Assembly (NCBI GenBank): GCA_027257055.1
Contig: JAPVLO010000001.1
Coordinates: 11,121,501 to 11,185,500, forward strand
Length of the DNA stretch: 64,000 bases
Source of the DNA: Cephalopachus bancanus
Lineage: Eukaryota; Chordata; Mammalia; Primates; Tarsiidae
Reading direction: 5' to 3'
The translations under genes and the position numbers were made by a program. The notes beneath the pieces are model-generated. The model saw only the letters and a program-made list of their open reading frames with translations, was not told the origin of the DNA and made no database searches. Every line of letters begins with the position of its first letter. Position 1 is the stretch's first letter. This document shows positions 33,101 through 43,048 of the stretch, one piece after another.

Positions 33101-33470
33101 TCCAAAGATACTGTATAAAAGCTACACTCAAAAAAAACAAAGGGATATGTGATTTATAGTAGTAATGGCACAGAATCTCACATGTAAATTTGGGAGAACT
33201 GAAGGATTTAGTGGCATTGGACAGCCATATCATTTATTTTTTCAAGATGAGATTCCATGCTTATGTAAACACCAATTTTAAAAAATATGCTATTTACTTT
33301 CCAGTTCAGCTCTAACCAGGCTTGCACTCTTATCTTTAGACATTGTGTTTCTGTTCTTTACAGGTTGTTTAATCAATAGGTATATTATTCTATCAATCTG
33401 GTGTGTGTGTACTCACATAAATATACACACATTCCCTAACTCTGTTCCAGTATAAATTTTATCTTCATTA

Positions 33471-33748
33471 AAAAAAAAAAAAAAGAGTGGCTCACATCTA
33501 TAATCCTAGTACTTTGGGAGACCGAGATGAGAGGATTGCCTGAGCTCACGGGTTTGAGACGAGCCTGGGCAACTTGGTGAGACCTCATCTCTACAATAAA
33601 TTCAAAAAATAAATTAACTGGACGTGGTGGTGTACACCTGTAGTTCCAGCTACTTAGAAGGCTGAGGTGGAAAGATAATATAAACCCAGGAGGTCAAGTA
33701 TGTGGCGGCTATGAGAGTGCCATTTCACTCAACTAAAAAAAAAAGAAC
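33471..33748 (+). mobile_element. Alu of the lineage-specific type, 5'-truncated, old
   Basis: It begins inside the left arm at GTGGCTCACATCTATAATCC after an A14 run, has CATCTCTACAATAAATTCAAAAAATAAATTAAC and ends CATTTCACTCAACTAAAAAAAAAAG. The CTACAATAAA word places it in the group, but it is well diverged. Confidence 0.88.
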
Positions 33749-34306
33749 TACATTTTCAGTTTTCTCATTATATTTCCTATTCCTGCCTTATTTTTCCTTC
33801 TCTTAATATCAGCTTTCCTGAAATACCTTGGCATATTTTTATTTTGGCCAACATGCCAGATAAAGACAGTAACTTCTAAAGGATACTTGGTGCTGAGGTC
33901 AAGAGGCCTAGATTCTTTCAATCGGCAAACACAGGAGCTGTCTTTTGACTAGACAGATACTTCCCATAAGCTTTCCTTGGTCTAAACCTTAAATAAGTGA
34001 TCAGATCGTCTAGGTGGTGGGGCATTTTTCACTTTTGGTAAACTTGAATATAGAGGAATGACAAAAGGGAGAAACACAATGAACATAGTTAGCTTATGCA
34101 AAGTGACCTAAATACATTGTGTGTGTATGTATACCTGTATATAAACAAGCCAGCCACTTCAGTGTCTGGCATCGCTGGTAAGAAGGAAGGTTCTAGAGCA
34201 AGTATTTCCGAATCTTGGATTACCATAACAGCAGACAACTAAATATCTCTGTACTTTATTTATCTTCAAAATGGCAGAAATAACTATCCCCATGAGGGTA
34301 GAAAGG
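33749..34306. other. Unassigned sequence
   Basis: No gene or repeat is recognised. A short GT-rich patch lies at 34119-34132. Confidence 0.5.
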
Positions 34307-34396
34307 ATTAAAGAATGTATAGTTATGTAGAAAGTACCTCTCTCTCTCTATGTATATATAGATAGATACTTTCTACAAATCTTTATATTCTTTAAT
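34307..34396. repeat. Imperfect palindrome, 30-bp arms
   Basis: ATTAAAGAATGTATAGTTAT followed by GTAGAAAGTA (34307-34336) pairs with TACTTTCTACAAATCTTTAT followed by ATTCTTTAAT (34367-34396). The inner 11 bases (TGTAGAAAGTA/TACTTTCTACA) and outer 10 are perfect. The loop is a CTCTCTCT...TATATATAGATAG tract. Confidence 0.85.
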
Positions 34397-34599
34397 ATAT
34401 ATGCAAACACATAATATTAAAGAGTATATATGTGCTCTTTTATATCTATGTAAATTGTGTAATACACAGTGTGTGCATGTAAAATTATATGAATAATTGT
34501 GCATGTACATATTGTGTGGGATATATATGATATGTACATATATGCATGATATATAGCATATATACATACATTATATACACACATATCATGTGTGTATAC
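34397..34599. repeat. AT-rich, TATA/CATA low-complexity tract
   Basis: Irregular TATATATG, CATATATG and TGTGTGTA words, left of the Alu and continuous with the palindrome region on its right. Confidence 0.8.
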
Positions 34600-34613
34600 A
34601 TACTAGCTCTTTT

Positions 34614-34901
34614 TTTTTTTTTTTGAGTTGGAGTCTCACTCTGTCACCCAGACTGGAGTGCAGTGGCCACTCCCAGCCACCGCAGCCTCAACCTGCTGGA
34701 CTCCGGCGATCCTTCTGCCTCAGCCTTCTGAGTAGCCGGAATTACAGGCGCATGCTACCACACCCGGCTAATTTTTTTATTTTATTGTAGAGATGAGGTC
34801 TCGCCTGCCTAGGCGGGTCTCGAACCCGCGGGCTCAGGCAATCCACTCACCTCAGCCTCCCAAAGGTGCGGGATTACAGGCTGAGCCACGGACCCTGGGC
34901 T
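34614..34901 (-). mobile_element. Alu of the lineage-specific type, near full length, with target-site duplication
   Basis: It runs from a T16 tail through GAGTTGGAGTCTCACTCTGTC, CACACCCGGCTAATTTTTTT and ATTGTAGAGATGAGGTCTCG to a CAGGCTGAGCCACGGACCC 5' end. ATACTAGCTCTTTT is duplicated at 34600-34613 and 34902-34915. The right copy overlaps the first bases of the palindrome at 34912, so the Alu landed at the palindrome's edge. Confidence 0.95.
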
Positions 34902-34911
34902 ATACTAGCTC

Positions 34912-35067
34912 TTTTATTACATGCATTATTTTATTCCACATACATATATGAACTATACATATGGACTATATATATATATATATATATATATGCTATATTT
35001 GTATACATATTTGTCCATATGTATAGTTCATATATGTATATGGAAGAAAATAATGCATGTAATAAAA
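34912..35067. repeat. Long AT-rich palindrome, 55-bp arms
   Basis: Arm 34912-34966 and arm 35013-35067 are reverse complements with only 2 mismatches in 55 bases. Landmarks: TTACATGCATTATTTT and ATGAACTATACATATGGAC in the left arm, GTCCATATGTATAGTTCAT and AAAATAATGCATGTAA in the right. The 46-base loop is mostly (TA)n. I see no TA-flanked transposon terminus that would make it a known MITE. Confidence 0.93.
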
Positions 35068-35806
35068 AAAATATATATACAGAGAAAGAGAGAGTTTAGA
35101 ATGTTTCTCACAAAGAGTAAGCACTTAAGTGTTAGATAGCTAAGCTATATTAAAGATTTGATATGTAACTAAAGCTATAATTCTATCACTGAATAGACTA
35201 GACATTGACATAGTCAACCAAGCAATACAACTGGCTTATTGACTACTACAGAGTATGCCATAATTAATCCAAGTGCCACTGTTTCCCAAAATAATAGTTC
35301 ATTCATTAGTCATGTACAATTCAAACTAAGAGAATAAAGATTAATGGAACAATAAAATCCTTTGTGTTTTCAATAAGTTTTTTAAAAAGAGTGATTATAG
35401 CAAAAACTAATGAAGACAATTTAAATACAATACAGTTTATTTAAAAAGTTATTTCATACAACTGAGTAAACTTTTAAGGCAAAAACAAATTGGCAAAAGG
35501 ACCAAATAGTAATAAACATGTTGTTACGCATATTTTAATTGAATAAGTTTTGTATTAAAATGTTATAAAATACAGAAGGTGGATGCCAAAAGCGTAAACA
35601 CATTTTAAGAAAGGAAAAAAACTGCATTAAAATTGTAATACTCAACATATACCATTTGAGTTTTGCAATTACAAGAGGTGCTCAAAATGGTTACCATCAG
35701 CATCCAGATACATCTGAAAAGCACATCATAAAGGGATACATAGGCATCTCTTAAAATGTGTACACATCTTTTTTTTTTGGCACCCTGGTATTGAAAATTT
35801 CTCAGA
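35068..35806. other. Unassigned AT-rich sequence
   Basis: No gene or repeat family is recognised to the right of the palindrome. A GAGA patch lies at 35083-35095. Confidence 0.5.
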
Positions 35807-36093
35807 GGCTGTGTGCGGTGGCACAAGTCTGTAATCTCAGCTCTTTGAGAGGTCAATGCGAGAAGATTGCCTGAGCTCAGGGGTTCAAGACCATCCTGGG
35901 CACTTAGTGAGACTTCGTCTCTACAATCAGTCAAAAAAATAAGCCGGGTGTGGTAGTGTATACCTGTAGTTCCAGCTACTTGGAAGACTGATGCAGAAGG
36001 ATCACCTGACCCCAGCAGGTTGAGGCTGTGGTGGCATGAACGTGCCACTGCACTGCAACCTGGGCAACAGAGTGAGACTTCAGTTAAAAAAAA
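35807..36093 (+). mobile_element. Alu of the lineage-specific type, full length, diverged
   Basis: GGCTGTGTGCGGTGGCACAAG begins it. CGTCTCTACAATCAGTCAAAAAAATAAGCC and CCAGCAGGTTGAGGCTGTGGTGGCATG mark the group, and an A8 tail ends it. A worn direct repeat (AATTTCTCAG and AATCCCTCAG) may be the target-site duplication. Confidence 0.92.
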
Positions 36094-36319
36094 TCCCTCA
36101 GGATGTCAGTCACATGGTAAAAAAAGAAAGTTGTAGTAATTATTCTCACAGCAATATACAGTCCAAAATATCTTTTATGAGAACTCCAAAGACCAGGTAG
36201 GAGGCCACAGAAGCCTAGGAGAATGCAAATATGAGAGCAGCCTTATTTAAACAAATACACAGCACATCAAGATGCCACTTGTGAGATCAATGACATACAA
36301 TAAGGGTGGGGAGATGAAA

Positions 36320-38402
36320 TGAGTGAGTTTTTGAATTTTGAATTTAAGTTGTTATCAGCTTAAAATTGATTATTGTAACTAAAAGATGTTTTATGTAAGC
36401 TCCATAGTAACTATGCAAAAAACAAAGAAAAGCAGCGAGAGAGGAAAAGAGGGAGAAATAGTTACAAGACAGGCAGAAAATAGTGAACGCATGGCAATTG
36501 TTTGCCCTTTCCTATCACTAATTACTTTAGATAAATGAATTAAACTCACCAATCAAAAGAGATAGAGTGACTGAATGAAAGGGAAAAACAAAAACAAAAT
36601 GCAGTGCACCTATATGCTGTCTAGAGACTCACTTTAGATGTAAGGGTGTACATAAGCTGAAAGGAAGGAAAAATATTCCAGGAAAATAGTAACCAGGAGA
36701 CAGCAGAAGCAGCTATATTTAAGCAGTCAAAATAAACTTTAAGTCAAGAACTGTTGCAAGTTGCAAAGACAGATACTATATAATAATAAAACAGCTAATT
36801 CAGTAAGAAGATGCAATAATAAATATATATGCAACTAACTCCAAATCCTCCAAATATATGAAGCAAACATTGACATAATTGAAGAATGAGACAGTAACAT
36901 AACAATAATAAAATATGTTAATACAATACTTTTAAAAATGGTTAGAACAATCATGAGATTAATAAGGAAACAGAGAACTATATATATTTTGCAATAGCAA
37001 AATATATAATTTTCCTAAGTGCACACAGAACATTCTCCAAGAGAGATCATACATTAGGTAACAAAACAAGGCTTGACAAGAAGAGTGAAATCATACCAAT
37101 TATCCTTTTTGATCACAATAGGAAAACTGGAAAATTCACAGATATGTGGAAATTTAACAACACACACTCAAAAAATTGATGAGTTTAAAAAGAAATTAAA
37201 ATGGAAATTAGAAAATATCTTAAAACAAATGAAAAGAAAAGCATAGCGTACCTTATGGGATATGCTAAAGAGTAGCACCAAGTGCAAAGTCCACAGCAAC
37301 AAACACATACAGTAATAAGAAGAAAAATCACACATGAACAACCGTTCTTTGCAACTCAAGGAATCAGAAAAAGAAGACAAACTAAACATATAGCTAGCAG
37401 GAGGAAGAAATTAATAAGAATAGAACAGAAATTAACAGAGTAGAGAATAAATAAAAATAAGGGGAATGAATAAAACAGTTGTTATTTTGAAAAATCAACA
37501 AAATTGATAAACCCTTACGTAGACTAAGAAAAGAAGAAAGAAGACTCAAACAACTAAAAGAAAAAAAGAAAAAAAACAGACATTGGAATTGATGGCAAAG
37601 AAAGAAAAGAAAGACTACTGTGAACAGTAATGTGCCAACAAATTGAATAACCTAAAGAAATGAATAAATTCCTAGAAACATAGAGTCTACCAAGGCTGAA
37701 CTGCAAAGTAGAAAATCTGAACTTAACCTGTAACTAGTAAGAAGATTGAATCAGTAGTCAAAAACATCCAAACAAATAAATGCCCAGGAACAGATGGTTT
37801 CACTAAAGAATTTTATGAAACATTTAAAGAAGAATTGCCAATTCTTCTCAAACTCTCCCAAAAAATTGAAAAAGAGGGAACACTTCCAAACTCATTTTAG
37901 GAGTCCATCATTACCCGGATACAAAAGCCAGACAAAGATACTGTAAGAAAAGAAGATGGCAGGCCAATATCACTGATAAATATTTATGCAAAAATCCTTA
38001 ACAAAATATTAGCAAATCTATTTCAAAAGTACATTACAAAGATTAAACCCGATGACCAAGTTGGATTTATTCCTAATATACATGATGGCTCAACATACAT
38101 AAATTAATAAATGTAATACACCACATTTACAAAACAAAGGCCAAAAATCACACAATCATCTCAATTGATGATGAAAAAGCATTTGAAAAGTCCCACATCC
38201 TTTCATGATATAAACATTCAACTAAGTACAGAAAAAAAAATTATCACAACATAACAAAGAGCATATATGAAAAGCCTTCAGCTCACATCATACACAGTGG
38301 TTAGAAACTTAAAGCTTTTACTCTAATATCAAGAGCAAGGCATGAATTGGTCATTCTCACCATTTCTAATAAAAATAGAAAAGTCCTAGCCAAAGGGGGG
38401 TG

Positions 38403-38442
<40 letters not shown>

Positions 38443-39133
38443 CAGAGAGAGACAGACAGAAAAAATCATTCAAATTGGAAAAGAGGAAGTCAAATTTTCT
38501 CTGTTCAGAGAAAATACGATCTTTATATATAAAACTCTAAAGATTCCACCAAAAAAAGTTAGAACTAATAAACAAATTCAGCAAAGTTGAAGAATACATA
38601 AATCAACTCTCAAAAACCAGTTGAACAATGAGCAACGAACACCCAAAAAGGAAATTAAGAGAACAATTCCATTTACAATAGCATTTATGCATACATACAT
38701 ATTTAGAAATAAACCAAACCAAGGTGGTGAGAGACTTGTACTCTAAAAACTTCAAAACATCACTGAAAGAAACTGAAAATAACTTTTAAATGAAAAAAAT
38801 ACTTTTTTTGTGAATTGGAAGACTTATATCGTTAAAATGTTTATACTACCCAAAGCAATCAATAGATTCAATACAATCACTACCAAAATCTCAATAGCAT
38901 TTTTTATTGAAATAGAAAAAAATTCTTAAAATTCCTATGGAACCTCCAAGGACCCTGAATAGTCAAGCCATCTTGGGAAAGAAAAACAAAGCTGGAGGCT
39001 CTCACACTTCTTGATTTCAAAACAAAATGGAGAGTGATAGTAATTCAAACAGCATGGTACTAGCATAAAGACAGAGATATAGACCAATGGGACAGAATAG
39101 AAAACCCAGAAATAAACTCTCACATATACAGTC
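36320..39133 (+). mobile_element. Old L1 (L1M-like) fragment, ORF2 endonuclease-linker and reverse-transcriptase region
   Basis: This is 2.8 kb of decayed L1. It starts near AAGTTGTTATCAGCTTAAAATTG and runs through ORF2-derived text. Recognisable reverse-transcriptase coding landmarks are CAGATGGTTTCACTAAAGAATTTTATG (about 37792), CACAATCATCTCAATTGATG-ATGAAAAAGCATTTG (about 38151) and ATAGAAAACCCAGAAATAAACTCTCAC (about 39098). Many stops and frameshifts, no ORF1, no 3' end and no A-tail. Truncated on both sides. Confidence 0.85.
38397..38440. repeat. (GA)n microsatellite inside the L1
   Basis: GGGGGGTGGGGAGAGAGAG continues as GA units to about 38438. It has expanded at the A/G-rich ORF2 segment that normally reads like gagaaagaaataaa. 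Confidence 0.9.
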
Positions 39134-39164
39134 ACGTGTTCCTTGGCAATGATGCATGGACTCA

Positions 39165-39292
39165 TAAGTATTTGAATCCTTAATAAATCTGCTGCTCATC
39201 AGTTGTGTGACCTTGGGCAAGCCATCTACTTCTCAATGCCTTCTCGGTGTTCTTATTTGTGGAAGGGGGCAGTGGTAATTGCATGTGTGAAA
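39165..39292 (+). mobile_element. MIR SINE fragment
   Basis: CTGCTCATCAGTTGTGTGACCTTGGGCAAGCC, CTTCTCAATGCCTTCTCGG and TTCTTATTTGTGGAAGGGGGC follow the MIR core. GTGTGACCTTGGGCAAG is exact. Confidence 0.75.
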
Positions 39293-39688
39293 GCCAACAC
39301 AACTCCATCTTGGATGCTAATCCACTATGCTGTCATCTGATTAACCCCTTACAGGAAGCACCGTGAGGTTTCCAGTTAATCTATCATCTCTTTTGTAAGA
39401 GCATATACTTATCATAAATTCCGTCCTTAGGTCAATCAACCTTGATATTGTCAATAGTGCTACACATCCTTTCTGAATCCTTGGTTCTGGGAATAATGGT
39501 GCGGGGATCCACCATCTTGTCTAGTTACTACCCAAGATGCAGACACGGCTTCTGCTTGTATGTCCAAGTTAAATGTTGATTTCTAAAAAATTGGATACCT
39601 CAGCCTTTATTGTTGGCTTCAGTTTCCTCAGATTGGGGGGATGGGTCTGCACAGACCTGCCTACCATGAAACACAGCACCTCTGCACA
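39293..39688. other. Unassigned sequence
   Basis: GCCAACACAACTCCATCTTGGATGC and GGGATCCACCATCTTGTC at 39292-39522 have the look of retroviral U5/LTR or leader text, but I cannot assign them. No gene is seen. Confidence 0.4.
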
Positions 39689-39689
39689 C

Positions 39690-40355
39690 GTGTGCTAGTA
39701 ATTTCCTAGGGTGACCATGGCAAAGGACCCCTGGGGCTTAAAACAAAACCAATGTATTGTCTCATTGTCAGGGCCAAAAGTTTTGAGTCAAAGCATGTTA
39801 TTTCTTGGGTCTGAGAGGGATAATCTATTCTCCACTTACCTTCTTGCCTCTGGCAGTTGCTGATAATCTTTGACCCTGATTGGCTTGTAGCATTTACTCT
39901 AATCTCTATCCCAGTATGACCTCATTTTTTATATTTATATATCATTTTTCTTATTTATTTATTTTGTGTTGTTGTCTCACTTTGTCAACCAGACTGGAGT
40001 GCTGGTACTATCATGGGTCCCTGAAGCCTTGACCTCCTGGACTCACTCAGTCCTTCTTACTCATCCTCTTGGATAGCTGGGACTACAGGCACGAGCCACT
40101 ATCCCTGGATAAGTTTTTGATCTTTTTGTAGAGATGAAGTCTCACTATGTTGCCTAGGCTGTGCTCAAACAATCCGCCCACTTCCACCTCCCAAAGTGCT
40201 GGGAATTCAGGCATGAGCCACCATGCCCAGTCAGACCTCATTTTAGATTGATTATATCTGCAAGATTTTGTTTCTAAATAAACTCATATTCACAGGTTCT
40301 GGGAGTTAGTACTACAATATGTCTTTTTGGGAGATGCAATTCAACCCATCACAGA
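39690..40355 (-). mobile_element. MaLR-type (MLT-like) LTR, split by an Alu
   Basis: The plus strand has GTGCTAGTAATTTCCTAGGG, GGGGCTTAAAACAAAACCAATGTATTGTCTCATTG and, after the Alu, ATTCACAGGTTCTGGGAGTTAGTAC and GGGAGATGCAATTCAACCCATCACA. These are the antisense ends of a mammalian MaLR-type LTR (TGTATTAGTTTCC ... GGGGGACACAATTCAACCCATAACA). The parts are 39690-39928 and 40245-40355. Confidence 0.65.
39929..40233 (-). mobile_element. Alu, AluJ-like, inserted in an LTR
   Basis: From a TATTTATTTATT tail through TTGTCTCACTTTGTCAACCAG to CCACCATGCCCAGTC. GACCTCATTTT is duplicated at 39918-39928 and 40234-40244, giving the insertion limits exactly. Confidence 0.92.
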
Positions 40356-40980
40356 TGGTGATAAAAGTTACATGAAAATTGATATTTGTAGAAGGCCTAG
40401 GCAGGTACGCCACCATTGTGAGCACAGTATGTGCTTGATAAATAAAATAAAGTATAAATGATGTACAGGAGAGATGCAGTTAGGCTTCACAATTGCAACA
40501 GAAATTGATTGTACATTCCTATTTTTGCAATGATCTTTAAATGCTTCGGGGGAAAAAACAAAACATACAGAAAGTAGATTGCCATAAATTTGGTGTAATA
40601 GAACATTGTTAAATGTTCATTGTTGATGTTTTTTCTCTGATATTGTTTATCTTGAGGAAAGATCTGGTTTTTATAGTCACAGATCTAGGACTGGGACAAA
40701 ATTTGAGAAATGATGTGGACAACTTTATGTGTCTTAGATGATATAATTTGGGACAATTGTATATATATATTTTTCCTTCTGGACATTTAGGGAGAAGTCT
40801 CACAATTTTACGGATGGTCTTTAGAATATTACTTATGTTCAGGATTAGAGTTGCATGCTTTTAAAATTTTTTTTAATTAGAAGCCTACTTTTTTTTTTGG
40901 GTCAGAAAAATGATGGCTATAATCCAGCCTGAATTATACTTATCTTTATACTAATTCAGTCATAACACACAAATATATGT
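40356..40980. other. Unassigned sequence
   Basis: A faint L2/MIR-like phrase, GAGCACAGTATGTGCTTGATAAATAAA, is at 40419-40445. Otherwise nothing is recognised. Confidence 0.45.
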
Positions 40981-41039
40981 GTGGGAGATTCCTCCCATAA
41001 TAATTTATTTATATAAAATTGTGTATTTGTTCTTACATG

Positions 41040-41505
41040 TTTAAACTCAGTCACCCTCAAAATACTCTCTGTTTGATTCGATACACCTATTGAGATGCCT
41101 TTTCCGCTGCTCAAAACCGTTTTTGAACGCATCAATTTTGATGCCTTTTAGGTATTCTGCCATTTTTTTGTTTCCTCTCTTCCACTTTGGCAAAATGTTT
41201 CCCTCTGAGGTTTTTTTCATCTAGGAAAACAATAAGTCACTCGGGGTGAGACCGGGTGAATAGGGAAGTTGAGGCATGTGGGTCATGCTGTTTTTGGTCA
41301 AACGCGGCTGAACATTCAGCAATGTGGGCAGGTGCACTCATAAATCACCCATCATGAAATGGACAAAGGCATTGAAAGAATCTTCAAAAAAAATTAACTG
41401 AAGTCAACAGAACACATCACCTCACAACAATGCCAGCTGGCACACTGATGCTTTTGGGTTCCTAGAACACTGACCTAGCGGGAGAAACCTGTGTTACAAG
41501 AGATC
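41040..41505 (-). pseudogene. Mariner transposase remnant (C-terminal half)
   Basis: Mariner transposases cut and paste their own element at TA sites using a DD34D catalytic triad. On the minus strand the 3' coding end can be read: PYSPGLTPSDLLFS near 41264-41223, where the usual PYSPDLAPCD box keeps the Asp that ends the triad. After an in-frame TAG come LKGIKIDAFKNGFEQ and a terminal YFEGD with a TGA stop at 41047-41049. Upstream, FHMMGD-like and LTKNSMTHMPQ text is also mariner-like but broken by stops. The N-terminal helix-turn-helix half and the first two Asp residues are absent or beyond recognition, and terminal inverted repeats were not found. The nearest known primate relatives would be Hsmar-type elements. 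It is dead, and a (GT)n microsatellite follows on its 5' side. Confidence 0.75.
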
Positions 41506-41550
41506 CGCTCGCCAAACATCAATTTCATTTTTCCGATCTCCCTTTAAATA

Positions 41551-41563
41551 CGTGTGTGTGTGT

Positions 41564-41599
<36 letters not shown>
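41551..41599. repeat. (TG)n microsatellite with one TA interruption
   Basis: GTGTGTGTGTGTGTATGTGT continues to 41599, followed by TTTTAGAG. Confidence 0.95.
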
Positions 41600-41602
<3 letters not shown>

Positions 41603-42782
41603 AGAGAAAGCTACCCCCCCCAAAAGCCATATCGTGGCTTTGGGACTGGACACATTTCTTTGATTTTGCCAGTCTCCTGTCTAAAGATTCTCAAGCCAAT
41701 GGCTGGGTTATTTCTTTAATTTCTGGACTGGCTTGTGGAGTCACCTCATACTCCCTGTTGTACGTCAGGTGTCCACTCACTTGTGTAGGGACTGCCAACC
41801 ATCTGATGCTCTGCCTTTGTATTCCTCCTCCAACCTGTAAACCGAGCAACCTTTGGCCTGTTATGCTGAAATTTCAAGTAGACAGATCCAAATTCTGCCT
41901 TCCTAGAAGAGCAAACAAACCCAGCCATGCCTAGAGTTATGAAACAAGATGCACAAAGCAGTCTGTGTAATTATGACAGGCCTCAGACAGGCTCTACTTA
42001 TCCAGCTCCAACACAATCTATTTTAAAATTCCATTATTGTCTCTTTCATGGACAGTCTATCGAGTCACCTCAGATTGCAATGAGCATGAAATGCCTAACT
42101 GTGCTCATTGGGCCTGTCCTCATTTCTGGGCTATTGTTTAATAATGCATCGTGCACATACAAAAGTCTATGTTGATTCAAATGAAAGGAAAAGCCTTTCT
42201 GATTACCAACCATCCCTCTATAAGTGAGGACAAATATTGTGCTTAAACACTCATAACAATGTATAAATGTAAACTTCAACCATGACCACTGAGCATATTA
42301 TGACTATAAGGGCTAATTATTGGTTGTTCATGAAAAACGCACGGTTGTTAGGATGAAATCACTCCCCTGATAGCTAGTCTATATCAGGCTGGACTTGCAT
42401 CTCGCTGGTCATATCTCACAGAAGAGGAAGAAAAAGCCTAGCCATCCCTCCTAGTTTTAAGAAGTGTCAAGCACCGCTGATGTTTTTCCTGAGACATCCT
42501 GGATATTCTGGTTATTTTATTGGTTACACTTAGGTGTATAGAAATATTTCTCAATTGTTTTTGACTGTCTGAAACTAATTTTGACTTCTTTTTTAACTTT
42601 TATTTTTTTTGCACTTCTGTAGAAAACATAAAAGAGCTTCTGAATATTTGATTGGTTGATTGAATAGCCAGGGGCATTTTCAGAAAAAATTAGTAATAAA
42701 ATTGCTGTGTACTTTTTGGATCATATAACTTAATTTAGCTTTTATAAATTATACATTGTTGGACTTCTTAAAGAAACATTTT
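41600..42782. other. 1.2 kb of non-repetitive sequence, function unknown
   Basis: Balanced base composition for this window, and no recognised repeat. A C8 run lies at 41613-41620. Open frames at 41746-41928 (-), 41927-42175 (+) and 42070-42279 (-) lack domains. It is one of the few stretches that is not visibly transposon-derived. Confidence 0.4.
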
Positions 42783-43048
42783 GGGCCAGGCACCGGGGCT
42801 CTGGGAGGCTAAGTAAGAGGATTGCTTGAGCCCTGGAGTTTGAGACCAGCCTAGTCAATATAGTGAGACCTGCCTCTACAAAAAAAAAAAAAATTAGTCA
42901 GTTGTGGTGGCATGTACCTGTAGTCCCAGCTACTTGTGAAGCTGAGGCATAAAGATTGTTAGAGTCCAGAAGGTCAAGGCTGCAGGGAGCCATGATGGTG
43001 CCACTGCACTCCACTCTGAGCAACAGAGTAGGACCCCAACTCAAAAGA
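42783..43048 (+). mobile_element. Alu, AluJ-like, with internal deletion in the left arm
   Basis: It begins GGGCCAGGCACCGGGGCTCTGGGAGG: about 25 bases between the start and the CTGGGAGGCTAAG box are missing. The A14 linker and right arm are present, ending CAACAGAGTAGGACCCCAAC. The tail is short. Confidence 0.88.

Noticed and set aside
34912..35067. MADE1/Hsmar1 palindromic MITE.
   Set aside because: The arms do not contain the TTAGGTTGGTGCAAAAGTAATTG terminus, and the loop is (TA)n.
39120..39160. TACAGTCACGTGTTCCTTGGCAATG as the end of a DNA transposon that starts with an ACAGTCATGTG terminus.
   Set aside because: Only about 20 bases agree, and the following sequence is MIR. Too short to support.
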